Assembly (NCBI GenBank): GCA_032353305.1
Contig: JAUCNG010400807.1
Span: 1 to 10,552 of the forward strand
From: Cephalothrix spiralis
Taxonomy: Eukaryota; Nemertea; Palaeonemertea; Archinemertea; Cephalotrichidae
Length of the DNA stretch: 10,552 bases
Direction: 5' to 3'
The notes below the pieces were generated by a model. It ran no database searches, was not told the origin of the DNA, and saw only the letters and a program-made list of their open reading frames with translations. Within the stretch, counting starts at the first letter, position 1; each line of letters opens with the position of its first letter. Made by a program: the position numbers and the translations under genes. This document shows positions 1-8,668 of the stretch, piece by piece.

Positions 1-36
1 ACTTTCTGTGTATTTAGTCTCTGACTATATACTTAC

Positions 37-83
37 ATTATCTGGAGAGTTCCAAAAGTGAGTTATTGACTTGTCCTTATCAT
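37..83 (-). CDS. Predicted 47-bp internal exon of the large glycoprotein gene
   Basis: On the minus strand a pyrimidine-rich acceptor (CCTTTTCTCTTCTTAG, AG at 85-84) is followed by 47 bases and a strong donor (GTAAGTAT starting at 36). The preceding 135-bp exon ends in phase 1. Its last G plus the first two bases here make an Asp codon, and the next 15 codons are open, reading DKDKSITHFWNSPDN. The exon would end in phase 0. The peptide is polar and cysteine-free, and directly follows the GCC2/GCC3 module, so it looks like a linker. I recognise no domain. The call rests on splice signals and phase only; a chance acceptor-donor pair is possible. The next exon lies beyond the left edge of the window. 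Confidence 0.58.
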
Positions 84-140
84 CTAAGAAGAGAAAAGGT
101 AGGATTTTTAGGATTATCATTATAATAGTTCGAGAAAGAA

Positions 141-234
141 TTGTATACGCTAATGATATTGAAATGATATTATAATATTCTAATTAAATGATATTATAAT
201 GATATTGTATACGCTAATGATATTGAAATGATAT
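141..234. repeat. Direct repeat, two identical 30-bp copies 64 bp apart
   Basis: The 30-base string beginning TTGTATACGCTAATGATATT occurs at 141-170 and again, identical, at 205-234. Between them is an AT-rich filler in which the motif AAATGATATTATAAT also appears twice (about 162-176 and 186-200). This looks like a small local tandem duplication in intronic DNA. Confidence 0.9.
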
Positions 235-338
235 GTATACAGTACAATAACACTAGCTTATTTATAAATATTGCTTTTGAATATAGGCCCGAGAACAGTT
301 TGGACTGAAATAATTAATCGCCCGACGCGCAGTTTGAT

Positions 339-446
339 GTCGAACATAGCACTAAGTTCGACGGATATAGACGGGCCAATATCAGTCGATATTTGCCCGG
401 CTTACTCGGGCCAATATCGGCTGATATTGGCCAATACGAGTATTGG
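339..446. repeat. String of four short hairpins in a GC-richer island
   Basis: Four dyads follow each other. GTCGAAC (339-345) pairs with GTTCGAC (356-362). CGGGCCAATATC (372-383) pairs with 388-399 with one mismatch and a 4-nt loop. GGCCAATATC (409-418) pairs perfectly with GATATTGGCC (423-432) with a 4-nt loop. CCAATAC (431-437) pairs with GTATTGG (440-446) with a 2-nt loop. CGGGCCAATATC also recurs as a direct repeat at 372 and 407, with a shorter version (CGGGCAATAT) at 447. The surrounding island is richer in G+C than its flanks, which suggests an inserted element. Confidence 0.85.
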
Positions 447-845
447 CGGGCAATATGGTGTTTGAGACGTCCTGTTTTTTCTGTCATTAATATTCGATAA
501 CACCATGAAAAACCACGATATGATGTTTGAAATTGCATATTATTCAATTAAATGGCCATTTGTACTTCGTACTGTAAGTAGTTACGAAGCATAGTTCATA
601 GTCAGAAGTAATCTAATTTTTAAAAATGATACTCTGAAAAAAATACAAATAATTCTTAATTATTCTAATCATATGAGTGCAATTTTTCTACTACATGCAC
701 AGGCTGCTTTATTCGATGTAATATAATGAATGATCTTCAAATTAAATCATATATTACTTATTATTAGCTCATTGCACATTCTGTATTCTTCTCGCATGGT
801 ATCAAAATTTTGTTTAATTCATGTATGATTAATTTTAAATACTAC

Positions 846-980
846 CTGTTGAAGTTATTTTCATAACCTTTTTGCAGTTTTTTTCTGACATAGAACCTTC
901 ATTAACTGTTGTAAATTCATTAGGACATTTCTTACATTTTCCTGTTCCCTCATCATTATAAAATCCGATTGGACATGAAA
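846..980 (-). CDS. 135-bp exon encoding a GCC2/GCC3 (ephrin-receptor-like) cysteine module
   Basis: The acceptor is AATTTTTTAG (AG at 982-981) and the donor is CAG|GTAGTA (intron from 845), phase 1 on both sides. The preceding giant exon ends with one base, so the reading frame joins exactly. The peptide starts V-SCPIGFYNDEGTGKCKKC and has cysteines at exon residues 2, 15, 18 and 35 (counting from the Ser). Together with the end of the preceding exon (CLLGY...VHVC) this gives the spacing of the GCC2/GCC3, or ephrin-receptor-like, module found in extracellular proteins such as SVEP1 and SCUBE family members: C-x-x-G-[FY] followed by C-x2-C-P and a final Cys. A symmetric phase 1-1 exon is typical of shuffled extracellular modules. 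This exon is too short for a simple ORF search. Its role is presumably extracellular structure or ligand contact; that is inference. Confidence 0.87.
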
Positions 981-2132
981 CTAAAAAATTAATAAGATAT
1001 TAATTTAAGTAAAAACAAATCCCCCGGAAACAAATCTATAACAATATCGTATGTCATATAAAAGCGTTTGGACCATTTTGGTCCTTATGTCAGTTATGAA
1101 TAGTAAACAAAATTGAAACAACGCCTTGTATTTAACATCTGTGGTCTTTTTCACATCGTCTATCATCTATAGCTTGTGATTTTTATTGGAATCATCCGAC
1201 CAAATCAATATTAAAAATACACCGTTTGCCGATATAAAAAGTGTGTAATTATGGAGCATATTTATGGACCGAATTCAAAAGATTAAGCAATTTAATGTAC
1301 CTTGTTAGTCGAAATCAACTGTTTTCGCCGCCCTATAGTCCATTTTGAGAACCCCTCTAAAATTGTATACAAATACTGACTTAAATGATTTTTAAAAAAG
1401 GTTGAAAATGACCTTAAAGATGTTAAATACAAGAAATATAAAGTGCCATTGTCACGTATATAAGATATACACTCATTTTGGGCGCGTTACAAAATTAAAC
1501 AAAATTATCGGATTTTAGATCGCTCATTACTAGGAAGGTTATTGGTTAGGAACATGAAACCTTGACCTTTACCCATGGTTTTCGACCCCAAGGAATCTAT
1601 AAATATGCTGTATCGCAATTACAAGTGCCCTAACTTAAAATCAACCATTTTGAATGCTAAAATTGGTATTCCTAGTTTTGTTAGTTTAAAATATTGGCGC
1701 CTTTTTTCTTCAAAAAGTGCGACAAAACCTCAATTTTGGCTGTAAAAATCTGAAAATTTGGAATTTTCATATTGAACCATCAAGAAACTAAAGAGACATC
1801 TGAAATATTTTTGCAAAACGGAACACCCTAGTCTTGCATTTGTATTGACGTAATAATATAACGTCATATTGCCATGGAAAATTTCCAAATATGGAAGAGA
1901 GACAATTCCAAGAAATGCCAAGCACTTCACCTCCGCAAAACTTTAGCTGATAATTTTGAACAAAATGAGACTAAAAGACTCTTAATACTCTAGTACATAA
2001 GTACCTGAATGGATGTTAAATCGGTCTTTTTTCTCAACACCTTTTAAAGTAATAGATGGTTTATTGTTTATTTTTTAATTATTGTCATTATTTAAGTATG
2101 TTTAAAGAGCTAACAGAATGTTCTGGACTTAC
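981..2132 (-). other. Intron (1152 bp) between the giant exon and the GCC2/GCC3 exon
   Basis: The donor is TGTG|GTAAGT (intron begins at 2132 on the minus strand) and the acceptor ends at 981, phase 1. No coding exon is evident inside. The short minus-strand open frame at 1730-1930 has no domain character and no matching splice sites that I can see. Small dyads are present: GGACCA/TGGTCC at 1070-1084 and TGACGT/ACGTCA at 1846-1866. Confidence 0.85.
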
Positions 2133-5100
2133 CACATACGTGCACCATGTTTTCTATCGGTTCATATCCAAGGAGACAAACTGTATATACACTTGATGAC
2201 TGGTAGCTTGACCGGTTAATTACATATGTATTGGTTTCATATTTCATCTTGTACTCTTCTCTTTGCACATCTGTTTGGATTCTAGCAATTATATCTAACA
2301 TTTCATCTCGGGCTGCATCAAATAGTTTTGCTTCTTCAGATGTATCTTCAGTGTGTACTTCTTTTCCAGCATACCCAATCTTGTATTTCAGTCGAAGACT
2401 TACATCTTGATTAGCTCCTATATTAAGCTCATCGATCGCGGTGTAATTATTTGATATCTTTTTTTCTAATGACTCTCTCAAGACACTTTCACTTATCAAA
2501 GTAGACTGCCTATTAGATGCACGAGCTTTTTCATCATATAACTGAAAGGTCACTGTAATCGCAGGCTGTCCAAATACCATTTTCTTTATTTTCAATACAA
2601 CAACATTGGATGAGACTTTACCATATGTATTGTACGCTTCGCACCAATATTCTCCAGAATCGGCTATTTCTGGTGTAGAAACATTATATGTGGCTGAATT
2701 GGCTTTGGAGCAGTGCGTCTTATGTTGCAGATCGGTGAAACACCAATCAATTCGTGGTTCCGGGTTTCCAGATGCAGTACAAGTAAGATTAATGCCATTC
2801 TTTGAATTATCTGGTACAAGAATTGTTGAATTTGCTGGACCTTCAGTGATTTCCGGTGGTAGCTCAACAGACACATCTGCAGGTGCTGATGTAACATTCA
2901 CAATAACATTCCCTATCATGCATTGATATTTTCCACCATCTGTAACGGTAACGTTTTCAATAAGAAATGTACTGTTACTTCTTGAGGTTGTCATATTTAT
3001 AAGATTCTCATCTTTTAACCACCAGACAGAAACATTTCCTTTTTGTGATGCAGCCTCACAGTATAGCGTTTTTGACTGACCTATGAGAATTCTTAATGAT
3101 TTTGGCGATGTAAGAAATCGAGGTGGTCCGACACAGTACAAGCTTAAGTCATCAACTTCCTTCAACTTTTCCATAATTGATGTTACTCTTCGAAGAACTT
3201 CTGTAGCATTGATATTGTCATCATTGTTCTTGAGGAGATCAATAAATTCATCCTCTAGATTTGCAATGACTTTCTTTATTTTTTCAATATTTGGAAATCC
3301 GGGCTCGGAACGCACGAAAATTGATAACAATGTCCTCATTTTAACGAAAACACAATCCGAGAAAGTTTTACAATCCAAAGTAGCATACTGCGTGATTGTA
3401 ATATTTCCCATTTTGTACTTCCATTCATCAAAAAATGGATATTTCTTTGGTTTATCATTTTCTAACTTTGCATCTTCAAGTATAGACTTCGATACCTTTT
3501 GTGCTTCTTTGACACCATCACTTGACAATGCCTCTTTAAGCATCTCACTAAGCTGCTGATGTGTCATGTTATATTCTGATATCGCCTCAGTTACATTTAT
3601 ACCCAATGATTCAAATGACGTGTTACTTGGTTGTGTGTTTGTCATATCAATTTGGGACTCTAATGTTTGATTAGATTTAGCCTTAGCCATTTTATCTGTT
3701 GCATTCGAAACACTGTCCACTATAATGGATGCTATTTCGTTTAAAGTGTTCATGGTAGTGTTGAAGTAGGAGAATAATTCATTAAACTGCAGACATTTCT
3801 TTCTAAAGTACTCAACTCTCATCGCTTCGTTAATTGATGAGCTATTTGAAGTACCAGTTGAATTTTCCCTAAATATGGTATCATCAATTTTAATTGTTTG
3901 AATAGTTATATTTTGCCCATCTAAACTCCGTCGCAACCTATGACGATACACATATGATTGGTATTCAAGATCACGCTTCCTACGACCGGTGAATAAAGAG
4001 CCAACCAATTTTTCAATGATCAGTTTAGCTGTTTCTAATATTGCAAGGTAAGGACTTTTGAAGTTAATAGAAAATTTATAAAGGCTCCATCCTTTGTTGA
4101 AAAGGTTGATATCACAATTAACTTCGAAGATATATTGACCTAAAATCTGTAAATCAGTGTCAAATCCACATCTTTTGATATCAATTGGTATGCCATTCGT
4201 GAGGAATTCGAAGATCATAAGATATCCTTTAAGTGCATTCTTTATAGCATCAACTGCTGACTTTGCTGTCTGTAAGGTCCATTTAACCCCTTCAAGTCTA
4301 ATTACTGCTATATCAAATGGTATTTTTGCGATTTCTACTATAACCTTCGCCTTATCAACTGCAAATGCTGCAATTTGAACAGCTAATTCAGCTGCACGAA
4401 GAACGAGCATCGCTGCTCTCACTGCAACCTTAGCTAGTCCAAGGAACCCGTATGCAGTAGCCTGTACTGCGTAGCAAAAAGTATTCATTACTATGCAAGG
4501 GGGACTTGGTATTTCGAACATACAATCCGTCCAACAAGGATAGGATACAGTAAAGAAACCTGCATCTTTTTTACAAACTTCAAACCCTGGAACACAAACA
4601 GACGCGCACTTCTTTATCGTACATAATCTGTCAACTTTTCCCTGCCATTCATCAAGTTTGTCAAATACGCCTTGGAAACTGCGTCTCTTTTGGGCCAGAG
4701 AATCCGCTAATAGCCTCACTTTGGCAGCTGCGCGTTCAAATATCTTCTTAGCATTATCAAGTTCGTTCTTTTTATCATTTAACCAGTTCTGTGCTGCTGT
4801 AATGACTCTTATAGCTTTGTCAAGTCCCTCTTGAACTAAATTCAAGCGATCGACTGCATATGTTGTCAACTCTTTTGCATAGTTTGTAAGTGCTTTTTTA
4901 AAACTTCCATCAAACGAATTATCCCCGCCCGGAATAAACCTGACCTCTGTCTTTGTCCCAGCTTCGTTGATCGGTACATTGTATCGTTTAGTTGTTGTTA
5001 GAACACTAGCACGGAACAAGTTCCAACATTTAAATTCAACACCTACTGAAAATCCCTGACTAGTTATGTAAAAGCTTCCTTTGATAGACATGCCAAAGTA

Positions 5101-5981
5101 ATGTAGACTACAAATACCTCTCATGACATACTTATCTCGCCCTGCAATTGCTATTTCAAATCCGTAACCCTTACCAGTTTTAAGTGAGAGCCATGGTGTT
5201 ATGTCAGCAGGGAAAATAACCATACCATAAAATAATATTGCTTTTTCATCTTTGAGTAATGCATACACTGATTTAAAATGATGGCATTGTTTGATTTGTT
5301 TAGCGTAAATCAACTCTAATTCTACCGTAACTGGATAAGTGAGTACATGGAACTTTACGACAGCTCTTAAACCCATTCCATCCGGCTTTAAAAACACTGC
5401 TTTAACTTGATCTTGAAATTGCAAGAAAATTTTCAAAATTTGAATTTTCATATCACTAATTTCAGATTCAATTGCATTCATAATTTTCCGTATCATTGAT
5501 TTGATTGGCATTAAAAGTGACTCAAAGAGACGATTAAGCATTGTGATGATATCCTTAATGGCATTAGTCATATTTGCAAATACGTTTGATAATTTAACCA
5601 AATCCAAAGTATCAATATTTTTCAATAAATCTGTCACTTTGTTTCTTAATATTTCTAACTTTGTCAGAAGTTCGCTTAGGTAGGTTTGTCCTGTCGATAC
5701 CACCTCAGTTGTCAAGTTCTTCAAGGAAGACTTGATTGTTTCAATAATTCTATCTAGGCGATTTTTTAAGTTTAGAATATCAGATATTCTACTAACGGTT
5801 GATTTTATGGATGTCATATCTGTATTATTATAAGTCAAAAACATGTATGCTGTTGTTGTCATCAGCTCGGTATTTGCGCCAATATATGGTACATCAGCAA
5901 AAGGATTGTATGCAAGCTTGAGCTTGAAGTACATCCCAGCAGGGTTAGCATTTGGCGTACACCTTTTACGAGGTCCAAGTC
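2133..5981 (-). CDS. Giant 3849-bp internal exon of a multidomain secreted glycoprotein with coiled coils, furin sites and two Ig domains
   Basis: The open frame runs 6087-2110, but the splice sites set the true ends: acceptor CTTTTATATGATTTCAG (AG at 5983-5982) and donor GTAAGT at 2132-2127. That leaves 1282 whole codons, phase 1 at both ends. The ORF's own first Met and the 35 residues before the acceptor are intronic, with no signal peptide. Exon residues, 1 being the split Gly: 56-198 coiled-coil-like helix; 199-335 beta-rich unknown domain; 378-454 eleven heptads; 455-509 Cys-rich linker; 510-586 eleven Ala-rich heptads; about 600-666 beta segment; furin-type RRKR (667-670) and RLRR (682-685); 686-950 glycan-rich helical region; Ig 1 with Cys 975 and 1021 and a YQC motif; Ig 2 with Cys 1068 and 1114 and the DSGEYWC motif; 1135-1267 unknown alpha/beta; then GCC2/GCC3 cysteines at 1268 and 1283. 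There are 24 N-glycosylation sequons. The product is secreted or a surface ectodomain; its function is unknown. The Ig and cysteine modules are secure, the helical calls are by eye. Confidence 0.9.
3928..3984 (-). other. Two closely spaced furin-type cleavage sites in the encoded protein
   Basis: The encoded protein has R-R-K-R followed by D (codons 3984-3973) and R-L-R-R followed by S (codons 3939-3928), which match the furin consensus R-x-K/R-R. They lie 15 residues apart, between the helical-hairpin region and the glycan-rich region. Cleavage there would divide the product roughly in half. Proteolysis is inference. Confidence 0.65.
4225..4851 (-). other. Region encoding two 11-heptad helices flanking an eight-cysteine segment
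   Basis: Codons 4851-4621 encode 77 residues starting DRLNLVQ, with hydrophobic residues at heptad positions 3 and usually 6. The final residue is the first cysteine of the cap. Codons 4620-4456 encode a 55-residue linker with seven more Cys, making eight (exon residues 454, 459, 463, 470, 483, 487, 496, 503). Codons 4455-4225 encode a second 77-residue run of eleven heptads, with Ala at position 1 in nine of eleven and a large hydrophobic at position 5 in all eleven. The simplest model is an antiparallel helical hairpin capped by disulfides. Confidence 0.7.
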
Positions 5982-6354
5982 CTGAAATCATATAAAAGGA
6001 GATACGAAATGTTGGGTATGTCGTCCATTTTCTGACTTTCTTATTCAGTTTCCACATAAAGTGTAGAAAATTGCTTGTATTTAACAATATTATAACTATT
6101 TATGATCTAGGGATTCTGGATATGGATATTTAGCAAATTTGGATTGATGATAGATACATGTAGATAGATAGCTATTTCATTGACCGATAACAAAATAATT
6201 TACATACATGTAGAGCGGGATAATCAGTCCACATATAACCAATATAAATAATTGTTAATTATAAATTCATTTAATTCAATTCAGTTCAGATTGTTCAGTT
6301 AGAACAAGTGACCTGCAGGATATTGGAGGAATTCACAATAAAAAATTCTCGATA

Positions 6355-6490
6355 TCGACATATCACGACATATGAGGGGGTCCGAATCACGAATCACGAA
6401 ATTTTTGCAGGCCGAATCAAGAATCTCGGGCACAAATTGACCATCACGTTAAAATCGATTTTAACCCAATTTTCACGATGAAATCACGAT
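6355..6490. repeat. Cluster of TCACGA motifs
   Basis: The stretch contains TATCACGACA, GAATCACGAATCACGAAA and TTTTCACGATGAAATCACGA within about 135 bases. It looks like a degenerate simple or satellite-type repeat. I cannot assign it to a family. Confidence 0.45.
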
Positions 6491-7560
6491 ATTCGTACGT
6501 GGGATAAATTGTAAGCAAATCATTGCATGGATTTCATTAACCATAAGATAATTTCAATCAGTAAAAAAAGGTTAAATTTTTTTCTTCTTACAAAAATATT
6601 CTGTAGTGTAGTAGGTTATACGAGCCGAGCGAAGTAATGTATGTAATGCAAATGACATACAATAATGTTAATAATATGTAATGCAATTTTACGCTTCATA
6701 CTTTAGTTAAATGCCTTAGAACACTTTAACAAAAACAAATTCAAAAAGCAGGTTCCGGGGCTACAGGAGCCCATTTTTGGTCCAAAATCGGGAAAAAAGT
6801 GAGAGAAAAAATCATTTTTAAAATATTAGCTTAATTTTATGATTTGTATGGTCTCAGAGTGTTCCTTTCTTTGCAAATGTCTTTAATACTATCCAAAAAA
6901 TTGCGCAAATACGGGTCCTGGGCCAAATGACGCCCGGGTTGGTGCACAACCCTCAATATGATCTTATTTGACTACAGTAGCATAATGATCACTCTAGAAA
7001 ATAATTATTTTTGGGCACCAAAAGGGTTCTTTGGGCCCTCTGGCGGAATTTTTTTGGGAAAAAGCACACGTCACGACAAAATTCCGAAATTCGTCAAAAA
7101 TCTATATTTTTGAACCATTTTTTTTTAATTAGGTCTAAGAAATAGATTCACGTTGGCATTGACATATAAATGCATTTGGACCATTAAGCTCCCGCTATTT
7201 TTCTCCCATTTTTACAATTTTTGGCCAAAAAATAAAAAATTCCCCAATTTTGGGGCCCTCCAGCGCCGGCCCTGGTACCTGCCCCCACAAGTTTTTTTTG
7301 ATATGTCGGCAATTTATCCTTCATAAAACTCCTAAAAAATCAACATCCTGCGTTAAGCCATTTTTAAGATATAAAAACGATATAAAAATAAATCTTAAGC
7401 CTGTCATTTAAGAATACCAATCTCCTACTGCATCCAAAATTTCAAATCATTATCTAAAGTAGTTTTGAAGATACAACCTCGTAAACAGCGGGCAAAATAT
7501 AGCGCGCCACCCGATATATATATTCTATTTATAACAGAGCTAAAGTATAATTAACTACAG

Positions 7561-7602
7561 GTAGGACAATGACCACCATCCGATAGGACAATTACCATTA
7601 GG
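7561..7602. repeat. Short tandem duplication of about 22 bp
   Basis: GTAGGACAATGACCACCATC is followed directly by ATAGGACAATTACCATTAGG, the same motif with a few changes. It is a minor intronic duplication. Confidence 0.6.
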
Positions 7603-7691
7603 GTACATTGATCTCCTTTACACCGGTCACAATATAACGACAAAATTTAGGTTAATGTGCCGACCTAAAGAGTTAAGTTTAAATAACTTAC

Positions 7692-7833
7692 CACCAAATG
7701 ATGCAACAATAACTGAATCAAGTGAAAGAGCATCTACCATTTTCACCTTGTAATTGAATAGAGTCAGTGAATGTTTCTCTAGTTTTGTTTTCACATATAA
7801 CTGCCATTCTTTCAGAAACATATTATTCAAAAG
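7692..7833 (-). CDS. Predicted 142-bp exon immediately upstream of the giant exon
   Basis: On the minus strand a very good acceptor (TTTTTCTTCTTGTTTCAG, AG at 7835-7834) precedes 142 open bases and a consensus donor (GGTG|GTAAGT, intron from 7691). It enters in phase 0 and leaves in phase 1, which is what the giant exon requires: its final G plus GA makes a Gly codon. The 47 residues begin LLNNMFLKEWQLYVKTKLEK and end SVIVASFG. The first part is amphipathic and basic. There are no cysteines and no domain I recognise. The same frame stays open upstream into the intron, so openness alone is not evidence; the paired splice signals and matching phase are. There is no signal peptide, so at least one more exon must lie upstream. 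Confidence 0.63.
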
Positions 7834-7937
7834 CTGAAACAAGAAGAAAAATTCCATGTACAGTGGATCCCCAATCACGGTCACTCAGATTAACGGTCAT
7901 CACGAAATTACGTGCCAGTCATCTGACGCCCTATATA

Positions 7938-7963
7938 GAAGAAGAAGAAGAAGAAGAAGAAGA
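7938..7963. repeat. GAA microsatellite, about 8.7 units
   Basis: This is an uninterrupted GAA repeat (TTC on the minus strand). It follows a GC-balanced block at about 7867-7931, so it could be the simple-repeat tail of an old retroposon. That link is speculative. Confidence 0.95.
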
Positions 7964-8350
7964 TGCCCGTGTTAGGCTTTAATATTAAAAAAATTGGATA
8001 TAATTTATATTGGCAGATGGGGCTGGCCGTGAACTTTGTGATAAAAAGGGGGTCAAAAATAAACGAAACAGTTTGAATGCCATTAATTATTTTACAAATC
8101 TTTAAATCGAAAATATAATCTGCTATATAGCATTGATAAATTGATAAGATCATTCACTTTGTTCCTACTATTTATTATTTCTCAGTTTTGAAGCAATTAA
8201 GTTTTTTAACCGCGCAGATCGGTTAAATAGAAGTTTATTAAATGTTATAATATCATTTTTGTAGATTTCCACTGTAAAAGCATGATTCGGTTTAATTTTG
8301 GATCGATTTTCCTCGATCTTTGCCGCGGAATCCTTGAGCCTGGGTTTTCA

Positions 8351-8445
8351 GCCCCCTCCCCCAATAATGAGGGCCCAGATGGGGGGGGGGGTGTCTCTCT
8401 ATCCCGATCCCGCTTGTGAAAAATCCTGTCCCGTTTGCCATCCCG
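8351..8445. repeat. C-tract, G11 tract and TCCCG repeats
   Basis: A C-rich stretch (GCCCCCTCCCCC, 8351-8362) is followed by eleven G (8381-8391) and then four TCCCG motifs (8402, 8408, 8429, 8441). The C and G runs could fold back on each other. The stretch is likely a low-complexity part of a repeat family. Length calls in the G run are prone to sequencing error. Confidence 0.8.
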
Positions 8446-8668
8446 TTACACGTTATTACAAAGTGGGTTCTTTTGATTAAATAGAGCTAATTAATCATTT
8501 AATTGGTAAAAGTTACCTCCATCAATTAAATTATACGATTGTTGCATCATACGCGTGTCGAATTATGCGATCTCTGACGCAATTATATTGCGCATGCATG
8601 AAGAAAGTAATTTAATTACATTATTTATGTAATATCTGGGTCAGGCCCTATTTCTATCGTGTTGAAGA

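Larger units (their letters stand above)
84..845 (-). other. Intron (762 bp) between the GCC2/GCC3 exon and the 47-bp exon
   Basis: The intron is bounded by donor GTAGTA (845 downward) and acceptor TTCTTAG (ending at 84), phase 1. I see no gene in it. It contains a 64-bp-period direct repeat (141-234) and a GC-richer stretch at about 285-456 with four successive short hairpins, probably a mobile-element remnant. Short open frames on both strands across 271-547 follow the repeat and have no protein character. Confidence 0.6.
5982..7691 (-). other. Intron (1710 bp) upstream of the giant exon
   Basis: The donor is TTTGGTG|GTAAGT (intron from 7691) and the acceptor ends at 5982, phase 1, provided the 142-bp exon is real. 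I found no exon inside. About 6355-6490 repeats the motif TCACGA several times. About 6745-7310 is a GC-richer mosaic with GGGCCC-type motifs and short dyads (for example CCCCAA/TTGGGG near 7243-7256), probably old mobile-element sequence. At 7561-7602 a unit of about 22 bp (TAGGACAAT-ACCA core) is repeated twice. Confidence 0.6.

Noticed and set aside
271-547. Short open frames on both strands over the hairpin string
   Set aside because: The peptides follow the palindromic repeat units; there are no motifs and no splice or start context.
2110-2132. Last seven residues and stop of the long open frame as the protein's C-terminus
   Set aside because: A consensus donor GTAAGT begins at 2132 and the next exon continues the cysteine module in phase.
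2606-3559. Plus-strand open frames opposite the giant exon
   Set aside because: They are mirror frames of a strongly supported coding exon and show no domain character.
5984-6087. N-terminal 35 residues of the long minus-strand open frame as the protein start
   Set aside because: They lie upstream of a good acceptor (ATTTCAG), lack a signal peptide, and a phase-matched exon is available at 7692-7833.
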